Assembly: GCA_037042915.1 (NCBI GenBank)
Contig: CM073197.1
Coordinates: 3,534,001 to 3,598,000 of the forward strand
Direction of reading: 5' to 3'
Origin: Auricularia sp. M13
Taxonomy: Eukaryota; Basidiomycota; Agaricomycetes; Auriculariales; Auriculariaceae
Length of the DNA stretch: 64,000 nt
Shown: positions 32,067 through 42,258 of the stretch, one piece after another
Layout: every line of letters starts with the position of its first letter
How positions within the stretch are numbered: the first letter of the stretch is position 1
Translations under genes and position numbers: made by a program
The notes under the pieces: generated by a model
Databases searched by the model: none
Seen by the model: the letters and a program-made list of their open reading frames with translations, nothing else
Told to the model about the DNA's origin: nothing

Positions 32067-34758
32067 CTAGGCGGCGCCGACGAGCATGACGGTCTTCTGG
32101 AGCGCGCGGTTCGCAAAGTACCTCACGTCCATGTCCGCGTCGTTCTTCAGGCGCTCGACGGCGGGGATGATCGTCGACCGGCTCAGCTCGCGGCCCTCGT
32201 CCGTCGTGCTGACCTGCTGCGCCATCACCTCCAAGCTCTTCGCAACGTTGAACCGGATGTTCGGGATCGGGTCTGTCATGAGTGGGAAGAGCACCTTCGT
32301 CATCAGCTCCTCGTTCGACTCGCGTCCGAGGATAGGCGCGATGACCGGGATCGCGAGCACCGCGGTGATGCGGAAGAGGTAGTTCGGGTGCCCGCCCATC
32401 GCGACGAGCTTGGGCACGATCTGCGCCTTGGCCCAGTCGTCGCCGAACACCAGCGCGAGCTTCTTCAGGTTCACGATAGCCGCCTCGCGGATGCTGTACA
32501 CGTTGTCGCCCAGCCACGACAGGCACAGCTGCGCGAGCTGGTCGTCGAAGAACTGCTTGCCCAGCTGCGTCGCGAGCAGCGGAATGTATTCAATGATCGC
32601 CTGCCGCACGCGCCACTGCTTGTCCTCCGCGAGCTCGTAGATCGCCGGCAGGAGCGACGTCGACAGCAGCTCGACGCCAATAACCTGGCACGTCTCCACG
32701 CTGCGCGTCACATCAGACGTCGTCCCGCATTAGGTAGCAGGACGCTTACTCGAGTTTGCCGATGATGTTCAACCGTACGTCCGGGAACTCGTCCTTGAGC
32801 AGTTGCAAGAAGATGGGCAGAAGGTCTTCGACCGTCGAGTCTTTACCCACGAGGGAGGCCAGGCCGGATATGTGCAACGCGAGTGCCGCGCGCACGTGTT
32901 GGGACGAATCCGATGCCAGGTCACGCACGCAAGGGAGCAAGCGCGACACGATAACATCGCGCTCGACAAGTTTAGCAAATCCTGCAGCGCGTCAGCTTGC
33001 AAGCAAAATGAAAGGATTGCATGTGCCAGCGCGAGGACTTTGCAGGTGGTCGCGTGCACTGACAAACTGACGACATACCAGGAATCTGGCCAGCACCTGC
33101 CGTCCTTACTTCTGCCTCGTTGTCCTTGAGAAGCTGTACATATGCGGAAACAAGCTCCTCGTTGACGATCTCGGACCCGACCGCTTCTGCAAGCTGCAAA
33201 GCCAGGCATCAGCATGTGCAATAATAACAGGGAGGAATGGATAAAATATCAGACGAAAACGACCGCTATGCTCATCGTTCTGCTGGTGGCTCGGACACCC
33301 ATCTGGAGCATAGTTCGATCTTCCAGAGGTGCACATAGTACCTCCAGATAGGTCTACACTGTTGCAGATGGAGCGGTGACTTGGATCAAGAAACCACCAG
33401 CTTAAGGCTGCTGGCAGGGACCCAAGCGATGCGACTGCGCGACGAGTACCGCGGCGGCGGCGAGACAGACGGTGCACCGGAGTTAGTATCCGGATGGTTG
33501 GCGCGCAAGTCCTATACGCTGAAACAGCAGCTGCCCTGCGTTGGGGCACGGCACGGAGAGATGATCATCTCTAGTCCGCGGCAGGCGAGCAGTGCTTGCA
33601 GGTAAATGATACTCTGCCGACCGTGCCGCTTGCAAGTAATGCCAAGTTCCCGCTCGCAGACAGATGGAAGGTCGCGCGCAGGTGATACGAACCCGAGCTC
33701 GCGGATAATGGACACAATCCCATCCTCAATAATGATAGAGATGGAAAAACACACACCTCCACAAAATGGTTGGCAACCATGTAGCGGACCCTCCAGCTTT
33801 TGTCGGATACGCTTTGTCGCAGCTGGCCAAGCAGTTGCGCTTTTGTGTCCTTGGGGCCCAGTTGGCGAGCAATGACGATGAGGTCCTGGATAGTCAGCAG
33901 GCGGACCGAGTCTTGGTCGTCATTTGCAAGCTTGCGGTAGATAGCGAGGGCATCCGAGAGGACGTGTTCCTTGGACATTTTCTCCACAAACGGCTGCAAC
34001 AGAGTTAGTAACAGGCTGTGTGTAGCGCGCAAGGGGCCAACAAGAATCCGTTCTGTGAGCCTTGAGTTGGTCTCATGTCACACAACGGATTTTCTTGTCG
34101 GCCCCATCGACGGAAAATGACAAACGGACGAACCCCGAGCCACTTAGCCGCTGCGCGGCGAACCATGGGCGTGTCGTCGTTGGCGAGGGCGTTGAAGCCG
34201 CGGCGCATCTCCTCCTTGATCTGATCGTTGACGCGCGGGTAGATAGGGGAGTAGAGCGAGGCCGACGATGTGCGAGAAGTGAACCATTCGCCAGATGAAA
34301 GCCGCTTCAGCAGCGGCACAAAGTATTCTTCAACGTGCGCTGGCGAGAGAATTCCCGCAATTTTCGTGGCCGACTCCGTGGCCTGCGGAAGACGGGCTGA
34401 GTTGGTCGCCCGAGCAGACTGGCAGCAGCCATCTCACCTTATCGCGCACCAGCGTCTCCTCAACGGCCGCCAGCGTTTCCAGAGGTCCGAGTAACAGATA
34501 CGCGTACTCGGGCCCGCCCAGGTATTCCTCAAAGTTCTGGCCGAGCTCGGCGGCGAGCGCGAGCAGCACCTCGTCCTCGTCGTCGACCGAGTCTTGCAGG
34601 AACGGAATGAGCTCGTCGCGGGCGCGTTCGGGGCCCAGAGCCAAGGCAATTGTCGATATGCGGTGTATGGCGTTCAGGCGGCGCTCAACGTCCTCAGACT
34701 TGAGCTCGTCCATAAGGATCGCGATGGGATACAATTCGTCCGCGTTCATGGGGTCCAT
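32067..34758 (-). CDS. PP2A scaffold (A / PR65) subunit, HEAT repeats
   Basis: Structural subunit that holds the catalytic and regulatory subunits of protein phosphatase 2A. Six exons: 34438-34758, 34134-34382, 33757-33993, 33079-33193, 32750-32981 and 32067-32700, giving 595 aa, the normal family length (about 590). HEAT repeats are evident: [141 protein letters not shown] and [15 protein letters not shown]. Start 34758 (MDPMNADEL) lies after a probable 5' UTR intron acceptor; a second Met follows three codons later. The intron between exons 3 and 4 is 563 nt, ten times the local norm, and the 140-nt intron holds a hairpin. Confidence 0.95.
33194..33756 (-). other. Unusually long intron (563 nt) of the PP2A-A gene
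   Basis: Donor GTGTGT at 33756-33751 and acceptor TTTGCAG at 33194; both flanking exons are in phase and join VANHFVE to LAEAVGSE. The inserted sequence has no TIR pair or ORF I can recognise. Confidence 0.7.
34033..34105. repeat. 73-bp inverted-repeat hairpin in a PP2A-A intron
   Basis: GGGGCCAACAAGAATCCGTT at 34033 pairs with the reverse of 34084-34105 (AACGGATTTTCTTGTCGGCCCC), with about 20-bp arms and few mismatches. It lies inside the 140-nt intron 33994-34133 and looks like a very short foldback insertion. Confidence 0.7.
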
Positions 34759-35448
34759 ATTCTGGGATATTCGTAAGATTATGCTCATGATTAATAGGTC
34801 GTGGCTGCATACGCCTTTAACTCCTAGGGTCGTTCAAGCAAACGCAGCGCTGCAAGCCAGGCGGCAGTTGAGGTTAACGGTGCAATGTGTTTGGCCTTGC
34901 CAAATATTGGCCTCGTCACTCACCAAGCTCCTGAAGTTCGCGCAGTCTCTGTAACCAGCACCCCAGCGCTCTCTAGATGAGTTTCAAATTACATGCCAAT
35001 GGATTTCTTCTTTCAAAGATACTCATGAAAATTTCTGGGCCACTTCCCAGCTGCCTCGAGGACTTGGTGCGCGATCGATGAAGCACTACCCTACAAGCAG
35101 CAGCAAATAGACAAGGATATAAGCTGCTCCTTTCGAAATATTCAAAGCTCTTTATGTATGGAATTAATATTGGAGAGTCGCGGGAATTTTGGTGCACTTG
35201 ACTGGGCATCTCGATTTTTTTTCCGCGAGTCCTGGAACTGAAAAACTATTGCCTTGCGTGCCTGAGCACCGTTTGCGACTTGAAAGTTGGACAGGTCACC
35301 CAGCAACGAATTCCAGTTCACGCCGCTGCGATCATCCTGAATTCCATTTTGGCCGGCCCAAACGACCTTATAAAGGCGCTATTTGCTGCCTGGGTGGCAA
35401 CATCACCTGAAACGTGCCCGCAAGCACAGGCCGCAAAGACCTAAGTAG
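34759..35448. other. Shared promoter region of divergent PP2A-A and 2H genes
   Basis: About 690 bp between divergent start codons, AT-richer than the surroundings. It includes a probable 5' UTR intron of PP2A-A (GTGAGT donor at about 34925, acceptor CCCAG at about 34763). Confidence 0.45.
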
Positions 35449-36489
35449 ATGTCCGAGTCCGAGTCTCAATCCAAACCCACCAACCCCTTCCAGGCGCTTA
35501 TCGACGCCACTGATCGCGACCTCGTGCGTCTCCTCCCGCTGTCCCTGACCTTGCTTTACTCAAGAACAGTCCCCGTGGGCCTTGGGGCATCTAGACAAAG
35601 CTTCAAGACGCGTACGAGACGCACCGCACGCAGCGCAACGCGCAGCAGAAGGCGCTCCTCACGCAGGGCGCCAGCATCGTAGTCGACGAAATCCTCGCGC
35701 GACTTGTATCCGACCCGGATTATGTCGACCCGCGCAACAGCCTCATAATCTGGGCGCGCCCCACGCGGCCCGTGCGCGCGCTCGTCCAGCTCGTCCAGGC
35801 CCAACTCCGGGAACTCGCGCCGAGTCAGTCAGAACCCCCCTTTCAGTCTCCTTCAGTCTGCCAATGTCATTACCCAAATCCATTATTACTGATACACCCG
35901 CCTGCGATCTGCAGACATCTGGTTAATGCCCGAGGCCGACCTGCACATCACAGCGCTCGAGATCGCGCACTCGCTCCCGCCGGAGAACGTCCAAGCGATA
36001 GTCGACCTGCTCGGACGAGAAGCAGCGCACGCCATCGTTCAATTCCCATTCGAAACGACAGTCGCGCTGGTTCGCCCGCAGCTCTCGATCGACCAGTCTG
36101 CCGTCGCACTCCAATTTCTCCCGGACGCCGGCAAAGGCGATGGACACACCGAGAGTTATCATGCCTTGCGCAGCACGCTTTGGCAGCGTCTGAACTCAGC
36201 AGGCGTGCGCCTCGCGCCGCGCTACGTCGCGCCCTCCGCGCACATCACGCTCGCGCGATTCGTCACACAGGCGGACCACGATACCGCGGAGAAGATGCGG
36301 CGCTGGATCGAGGGGCTCGAACGCGTCAATGCGTGGCTGCGGCGCGAGTGGTGGGATAGAGTGGTGTGGGATGTGGGTGTCGGGCAGGGATTGATTTTAC
36401 GGCAGGGCAGAGTTTGGTATGGTGGCGGCGAGACGGTGTGCGAGGGTGCTGCTGTGCGCGAGTATAATGAGGAGGCTGGGGAGAATTAA
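35449..36489 (+). CDS. 2H phosphoesterase (cyclic phosphodiesterase/RNA ligase-like)
   Basis: Exons 35449-35523, 35601-35823 and 35915-36489, all phase-consistent, give 290 aa. Two catalytic H-x-T motifs define the superfamily: HIT in ADLHITALEIAH (His about 110) and HIT in APSAHITLARF (His about 209), with the expected spacing of about 100 residues. The N-terminal part (QDAYETHRTQRNAQQKALL) is helical. The family acts on 2',3'-cyclic nucleotide or RNA ends, or on related phosphodiesters; the exact substrate is not predictable. The C-terminus ends with a Trp-rich and Glu-rich tail. No targeting signal is visible. Confidence 0.85.
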
Positions 36490-36612
36490 GACTACGCTCG
36501 TAGGGGGGGGGAGCGTGTAGAAGGCCGCGGCGAATGAATGAATAAAGATAGATGCGTTGCGAGAGTGAGCGCGAGCGTCGAAATTGTCTGGCTTCGAAGC
36601 ACCTCATTCTGG

Positions 36613-37364
36613 TCACAGCTTGGCCGGCGAAGGCGGCATCTTTATGTGGAGTGCTGAGCATATAATGCGACCAGCGCTAGCATCCCATATCTAGAAAGCC
36701 ACAAACTTGAGGAACCGCAAAAAAGGGAAGGCTCGTGACAGTACCTCGGTTCGAGCACTCGATGTGCGCGCCGCGAGTGCGATAGAAGTGTTGTCGATCC
36801 TAAGCTTAGCACCTCTGCCATAACCCATTGTGTTAGTCAGCGAATCCATGGGCGTTGCAATTGCTCTTGCTCACAGTGGTGCCGTGCCATGGAAAATGAA
36901 CTGCAGCGATTGACTGACGCCAACATAGTCGCCCTCCTTTGCCTGACTGGCTCCTTGGGAAACGAGCGCCAAGGTGGACAGAAAGTCGACCAACCAGGTC
37001 AAGCACCCCACAGCAACATTGCCGTGCTCGTCCACCATATCTGAACGCAAAAGCTGATCAGATGCCAGCCCCTGCTCCAGAGCTCGTACTTCGCACCTTT
37101 GTCTACGGTCGTTTCGCACACTACGCGCGAAATCAAGCGCGAAGGCTCATTGGGGTTGGGAAATACGTCTACTTGAGACAGGCTTATACGAGGAGGGAGC
37201 AGTCCGCAGAAGAGATCTTTCATTAGATCCGTCGCGCTCGACACAAGCACCTGGAGAACTTCTTTTTTGGCCAGCCGCCCGCCGTTGCCAGGAATCGCGT
37301 CTACGTCGCTGTCGGAGACATGCACGTTGTCAAACCATCTTTCAGGTCGGGGAGGTCGCGACAT
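36613..37364 (-). CDS. Acyl-CoA thioesterase, hotdog fold, C-terminal AKL
   Basis: Hydrolyses acyl-CoA. Four exons fit by phase: 37097-37364, 36875-37040, 36745-36814 and 36613-36690, giving 193 aa from MSRPPRP (197 from an upstream Met at 37376). Family signature: EEP-like NEPSRLISRVVCETTV, then MVDEHGNVAVGCLTWLVDFLS. The usual HGG is replaced by HGN, so a normally conserved Gly is missing. VSQSLQFIFHGTAPLGAKLRI and TEIWDASAGRIICSALHIKM follow. The protein ends PSPAKL; AKL is a PTS1-type peroxisomal signal, so a role in peroxisomal acyl-CoA handling is likely. It is transcribed in the same direction as the downstream-coordinate GST2 gene, about 200 bp from its stop. Confidence 0.82.
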
Positions 37365-37568
37365 GGTAAAAGCCAAGAGGCAAGGGTCAGTGATAACCGG
37401 AAGCGCCGGCTGCCCGGTACATAATCTGATCCTCGGTATTTCACATGATCAAGGTATGAAGCAGCAAAATTTTGCGAAACTGGACGGTCATCTTATCAGA
37501 AGATAAATACTGATTTTTCTTCCTGGAAATGTTTACAACAAAGGTTAGTACTATCACGGAGCGTCGAA

Positions 37569-40500
37569 TCAAGCACCGTCTTTGACGCTTTGCCACGAAG
37601 GGCGCGACACGATATCCTGCCACCAGCTGGATAGCAGCTGAGTCCGTATTCCGTATTTCATCATTCCCACAAACATACCGAGCGACGTTAGGACGCGAAG
37701 GGGCCTTGAAGAAATCAAGCTTGAGGATTTCGTCCAGCGTATCTTTGAAGGGAATGAGCGTTGCATTGCCGTTCTGATCACTGAGAGAACTCACAGCCAA
37801 ACGGAACGTGGAACAGGTCCGCGAGCGTCACGTTCTTTTGGGGAAAGAGTAAGCATCAGTCAAGGAGGGTCATTCACGACGGAGAAATGACGAACATCGC
37901 CTGCAAGATATTTGCTCTTCGCAAGAATGCGCTCGTAACCTGAGCATCACAGGTCATGGTGAGCTCTCATTGGTGTGGTATCCGGGATGACCGTGGACAA
38001 ACCGCAAACCGCAAATTGATGCACGGTCGACCTAAGCGCCGGGCGCACCGTTCACAACGTTTCCTCGAGGCCAACCCGGGCACAGATACGGGTTGCGTCG
38101 TGCTCACCGCCGTCGCCGGCGCCGGCGCCAACGAGCTCAATGCACTTTTTTGACAATTTTCCGAAAATTTGACACCGTTGTGCTCAGAATGTCTTTCTCT
38201 TTGACGTGGAATCGACAAAGAGTGCTCAATAAATTTCATTGTCTAGGGCCAGTGCGTTCTTTGGCTCGATTTTCCAAAGCTCGGCCCTTTCCGAAGGGTT
38301 CAAACCCCGCGGAAAAGCGCGACCGACGGCCGTTGAGGGCAATGGGATACAACATCTTCTTATACATGGCTCCTCATTTCTTCAAAGTTCTTCAAAGAAC
38401 TTCAACAGACTTGCCTTTCTTGTGCAATGAGTCAGATTGTACATAAATCTCTGGCAGAGAGGATTTGATGAGTACTCCCAAGAGTCTGTGGGAAATCAAG
38501 GGCAACGGACGTGGTATTCAGCGGGGGGGAACGAGTCAATCCGCTAGAGAGCATACACGACGATGGCCTGCACTATATAGACGAGGGCATGACGACAGAA
38601 ACCGGGGAAAGGGAGCACTAAAGTAAGGGGTATGCGATTAGCAAGCACAATGTGAGATTCCAGGAACGGATAATCACAACATCCTCCCCTGAAGCGAAAC
38701 ATTGTGCGGCATGAGAAGACAATCAGAATGCGAGAATGTCCTCATCGACGGAGCGAGTGATGGCGGTGTGGGCATGGTAGTGTAGCCGGAGTCCGGTTCG
38801 CGAACCTTCCGAACCCCGAACCGAACCCGAACCGAACCGAGGTTCGGGGTGGTTCAGGTTCAGGTTCAGCAACTGGCCGAACCTCGTCTGAACCCTGTTC
38901 GAACCGAACCGAACCTCCGAACCTGATCACATCTGAGTATGGCTTTGTGTGTTGATCTTGTGCATCTGGGATGTGAGATGACCTGGGACAGTTGATGTAA
39001 TGCATGTTGTCCCTAACTCAGGGTCCTCAGCTGATCTCAAGAGCCACTTGGGAGGTGCTGGGTAGCAATCAAGATGATGTAATCCATTCCCACAAACTGA
39101 TATGCTAGACACCAGACTTGAGATTAGCATTTCAGGGGCTCAATAACAGTGATGTTGATCAATATAACATTATAGAAGCTGAGTACTACATCTATGTACA
39201 CTGAGGGGTGTTCACAATATCATTATCTATATATACACAGTGTTCAAGGTTCGAACCCCGAACCGAACCCGAACCGAACCTCGGGTTCGGGTTTGATGGT
39301 TCGGGAGGAGGTTCGGTTCGAGGTTCGGAAAAAAGGCTCCCGAACCGAACCGAACCGAACATCGGCTACACTAGGGCATGGGCAGGTGAAGCAGGGGTAG
39401 CGGAAGTGTTGCGGTCTTCGTCGGGTCCCTCCTCCCCCGCTGTTTCATTTCGCCGTCCCGTGGCCCTCGCACCTCGTCCGGGCGCCCCAAACTCCTTGCG
39501 CCCGGCCCCGCGGCCCTTTCGTCGGCGCGTCCAAGCGGTCTCTCCGCTCGGCGAGTATCTCGGTCTCTTCCCAGGAGAAGGGTAATATGACAGGATGTTT
39601 CTGGTTTGGTTGGGCTCTATTTATCCCGGGTTTCCTGTCTCGCCGACGACGCCCCGGCGGTCTCTTTCGGCCTGATCTGTGGCACCCGCGTGACAACCGG
39701 TCGGTGGCGCAATTGGTCCGCGGGGCCCCTCGGCCTTGCTTCCGTAGTATATATATCTGGGCCGTCGCCCCTCTTGTACCTTAGGTTTGGTCTGGTCTAT
39801 CATACCGCTTATCCGCGCCTCCCTCTCCCCACTCATCCCTTCCCCTCGGGCGTCATCTCGGAGAGTGATATAGCAGTCACCGTGACAGGAAGCGGCGTTG
39901 CCAGCGGCTGGGTACGGGCTGGGCTGCGGGCAGTCGCGTTGATAATGACCCTTGTTGCCGCAGCGGAAGCACGTGATCTTCTCGATCGGCGTGCGAGTGC
40001 GAGCAGCGAGGCCGAGCGCAGGAGAAGACGCGGACGGGATAGCATCCTGCATGCGGCGAGAGTCGATCTGCGATTCAGCACCCAACATGCACTAAATGAC
40101 ATAGCTGACGGTGAGAAGCTTGGTGTCGGTGCTGTCCAAAGATGTGACGAGTGCGTCGTATTCGACGGGAAGGCCCTGAGTGAGCACGAGGATGATGTCT
40201 TCGTCGGTGACGGTGGAGCTGATGGCGGCGAGCTCGAATGCGACGGCGCGGACTTGCGAGATCCAAGACTGAATCGAATCGGTGGGCGACTTGCTCATAA
40301 AAATAAACTTGCGGCGCATGCGAAGGCGGGACGAGAAGCCATGGGCGCGGTGGACCTCAGCGAGGTTAATCCACATCTCGACGGGGTCGTTGACGGTGCG
40401 GCAGTGCGGCAGCTGCGACGGCTCGACGGAGAGAACGATTTCGGAGCAGGCCTCCTCCTGGCGGCGGACGAAGGCTTTGACGACCTTGCTGTGCTGAGAA

Positions 40501-42258
40501 CCTTGCGGCATGGTAGTGAGACCGGAGACGACGTCCCAGAGGTTACGTTTCTTCAAAAGGGCGACCATATAGACGGACCATGTCGAGTAATTGTTGTCGT
40601 TGAGACGGTCGAACTTCATCGACGGGCGATCGGACATGGCGACAGCAACGGAGATGGCAACGGCCGAGACAACGGCGGGGGCAATGACGATGACGGTGAC
40701 GACAAACGGAGACGACGGCAGGACGATACGCGGGCGACGGGGACGATACGGCGGCGGCGGGGACGACGGAATGACGGGGGCAACGTGCAGCACCAACTGG
40801 ACACGTGCGACAACGGTGACGGCGGCGACGGTTACGGAGACGACGTGCAGCAACGGCTGAACACGCGTACGACGAGCGAGGGCGACGGGACGACGGGTAG
40901 CGACGGTGGTGACGGTAGCGGCGGCAAGAAGAGGTTGACGGGGTGACAGCGGATTGTGTGGGAAATCAAGGGCAACGGACGTGGTATTCAGCAGGGGGGA
41001 ACGAGTCAATCCGCTAGAGAGCATACACGACGATGGCCTGCACTATATAGACGAGGGCATGACGACAGAAACCGGGGAAAGGGAGCACTAAAGTAAGGGG
41101 TATGCGATTAGCAAGCACAATGTGAGATTCCAGGAACGGATAATCACAACAGAGTCTACATGTTCGACGATATCAGGAGAATGTAAACTCCTTTGTAGCA
41201 TCCACAGGCAATGAGGAGCCATGTATAAGAAGATGTTGTATCCCATTGCCCTCAACGGCCGTCGGTCGCGCTTTTCCGCGGGGTTTGAACCCTTCGGAAA
41301 GGGCCGAGCTTTGGAAAATCGAGCCAAAGAACGCACTGGCCCTAGACAATGAAATTTATTGAGCACTCTTTGTCGATTCCACGTCAAAGAGAAAGACATT
41401 CTGAGCACAACGGTGTCAAATTTTCGGAAAATTGTCGAAAAAGTGCATTGAGCTCGTTGGCGCCGGCGCCGGCGACGGCGGTGAGCACGACGCAACCCGT
41501 ATCTGTGCCCGGGTTGGCCTCGAGGAAACGTTGTGAACGGTGCGCCCGGCGCTTAGGTCGACCGTGCATCAATTTGCGGTTTGCGGTTTGTCCACGGTCA
41601 TCCCGGATACCACACATTGGTGGGATGATAACTGAGCAATACGGACCGTCGAGCTTATTGTTGAGGATGGCCGTCACTTCCGCAACGCGCTTCTCGTCCG
41701 TAGGCTGCCCAGTCATCCGTCTATGCAGAGTGAACATTCAATCCAAAAGGTAGAAGGAGAGGAGGATGCGGGAAGGTACATCTTGGTCCGTTTTTCCCAA
41801 ATAATCGCAAAAGCGAATGGATCAAAATCGGCCTGTTCGATGCTTGCGGCAGCCTCAAAGAGTGCGGTCGCCTTCAGGTCGGTCGTAGGGGGAATGATAG
41901 AGCTACCGTTTCCATATTTGAGGGTCAGGTATCGAGAGATGGCGCGGCTCTCTACAAAATTATGTTCAAGCAAATGAATCGGTGTGCAGGTGGGGCTGGC
42001 AAAGCGTACCGTAGAGAACGAATCCATCATCCTGCAATACAACATAAGTACGTTGTCTAGCAGATGTGTGGAGGAGTATGTTCTGACCTCAAGGACTGGC
42101 AGCTGTCCGAAAGGATGCAAGGCGACATGCTCCGGCTTCTTGATATCGGTAAATGGGACAAGGTGAAGCTTGTAGTCGAGTCCGATCTCCTTGCAGATGA
42201 ACGCAACACGACGCGTGGCTGTGGACTCGGGAACGCCGCGCAAAATGATAGCGGCCAT
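37569..42258 (-). CDS. Glutathione S-transferase, copy 2, with a 3.7-kb intron insertion
   Basis: Paralogue of the GST at 26.9 kb. Exons: 42088-42258, 42010-42031, 41780-41951, 41647-41720, 37896-37939, 37795-37834, 37679-37742 and 37569-37626, giving 214 aa with every phase matching. Exon lengths (171, 22, 172, 74, 44, 40, 64, 58) mirror copy 1. Landmarks: GVPESTATRRVAFIC, HVALHPFGQLPVLED, ESRAISRYLTLKYGNG, YERILAKSKYLAGD, LADLFHVPFG and WWQDIVSRPSWQSVKDGA. Compared with copy 1, the active-site region lacks the Cys but keeps the Ser/Thr. Intron 4 (37940-41646) contains the nested mobile elements; with them removed it would be about 60 nt with GTCCGT and CTCAG ends. The coding sequence is intact; whether the long intron is spliced is unknown. 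Confidence 0.9.
37974..38377 (+). repeat. Left 404-bp TIR
   Basis: Matches the reverse complement of 41211-41614 with only one or two visible differences (for example near 38150). The ORFs inside it are copied in the other arm and are not considered genes. Confidence 0.92.
38487..38681 (-). repeat. 3' LTR of the Copia element
   Basis: 195 bp, matching 40957-41151 except for one A/G difference in the GCRGGGGGGA run. Confidence 0.93.
38682..38690 (-). other. Polypurine tract of the Copia element
   Basis: AGGGGAGGA on the minus strand, directly before the 3' LTR. Confidence 0.7.
38778..39373. mobile_element. hAT-type MITE, 596 bp, 8-bp TSD
   Basis: Ends are TAGTGTAGCC and GGCTACACTA, the TAGTG-type start seen in hAT elements. 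An exact 8-bp duplication GGGCATGG lies at 38770-38777 and 39374-39381. Both subterminal regions are packed with direct and inverted copies of GGTTCGG/CCGAACC, while the core (about 38930-39240) is AT-rich and non-coding. It sits inside the Copia internal region. Confidence 0.92.
39621..40637 (-). pseudogene. Copia gag (UBN2-like) with zinc knuckle, interrupted
   Basis: The frame opens MSDRPSMKFDRLNDNNYSTW at 40637 and shows the Gag UBN2-like pattern (VYMVALLKKRNLWDVVSG). It is interrupted by an in-frame TAG at 40092-40094. The same frame then continues to a CCHC zinc knuckle (CFRCGNKGHYQRDC, near 39930-39972) and to a stop at about 39621. Gag normally packages the RNA. With the internal stop, only the N-terminal domain without the knuckle would be made unless read through. 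The ORF upstream of 40637 (to 41024) is low complexity and probably leader. No pol follows. Confidence 0.8.
40957..41151 (-). repeat. 5' LTR of the Copia element
   Basis: 195 bp; pairs with 38487-38681. CACTATATAG inside (about 41040-41049) may be part of the promoter on either strand. Confidence 0.93.
41211..41614 (-). repeat. Right 404-bp TIR of the foldback element
   Basis: Reverse complement of 37974-38377; followed by the CATTGG duplication. Confidence 0.92.

Larger units (their letters stand above)
38487..41151 (-). mobile_element. Copia-type LTR retrotransposon, gag-only, non-autonomous
   Basis: Two 195-bp LTRs (38487-38681 and 40957-41151) begin TG and end CA and differ at one visible base. 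A 5-bp target duplication GAGTC sits at 38482-38486 and 41152-41156. Gag is on the minus strand, so the right LTR is the 5' LTR; a polypurine tract (38682-38690, AGGGGAGGA on the minus strand) abuts the 3' LTR. No protease, integrase or reverse transcriptase remains. A hAT MITE is inserted at 38778-39373. The near-identical LTRs indicate recent mobility, necessarily with enzymes supplied from elsewhere. Confidence 0.92.
37974..41614. mobile_element. Foldback-type element with 404-bp TIRs (971 bp plus nested insert)
   Basis: Two nearly identical 404-bp inverted repeats (37974-38377 and 41211-41614) start TGTGGTATCCGGGATGACC. A 6-bp direct repeat CATTGG flanks them at 37968-37973 and 41615-41620. 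Subtracting the nested Copia and its duplicated GAGTC leaves about 971 bp, of which only about 163 bp is not TIR. It encodes no transposase. The 6-bp target duplication and long TIRs do not point clearly to one superfamily. Confidence 0.9.

Noticed and set aside
31869-32765. 298-aa plus-strand ORF
   Set aside because: It is the antisense shadow of the PP2A-A last exon, which has full family similarity.
26952-37569. Specialised-metabolite cluster (GST, thioesterase, SDR, decarboxylase)
   Set aside because: The enzymes are spread over 35 kb with housekeeping genes between them, and no synthase or cytochrome P450 is present.
37967-38239. 90-aa ORF in the left TIR, repeated in the right TIR (41349-41753)
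   Set aside because: It exists twice only because the TIR is duplicated; composition is not convincingly coding and no start signal or homologue is evident.
38778-39373. Telomere-like array because of the CCGAA/GGTTCGG repeats
   Set aside because: The units are in both orientations, confined to the ends of an element with an 8-bp TSD, and unlike the TTAGGG repeat expected in basidiomycetes.
39704-39780. tRNA-like A box (TGGCGCAATTGGT)
   Set aside because: No matching B box or cloverleaf within the next 80 bp, and it lies in the low-complexity internal part of the Copia element.
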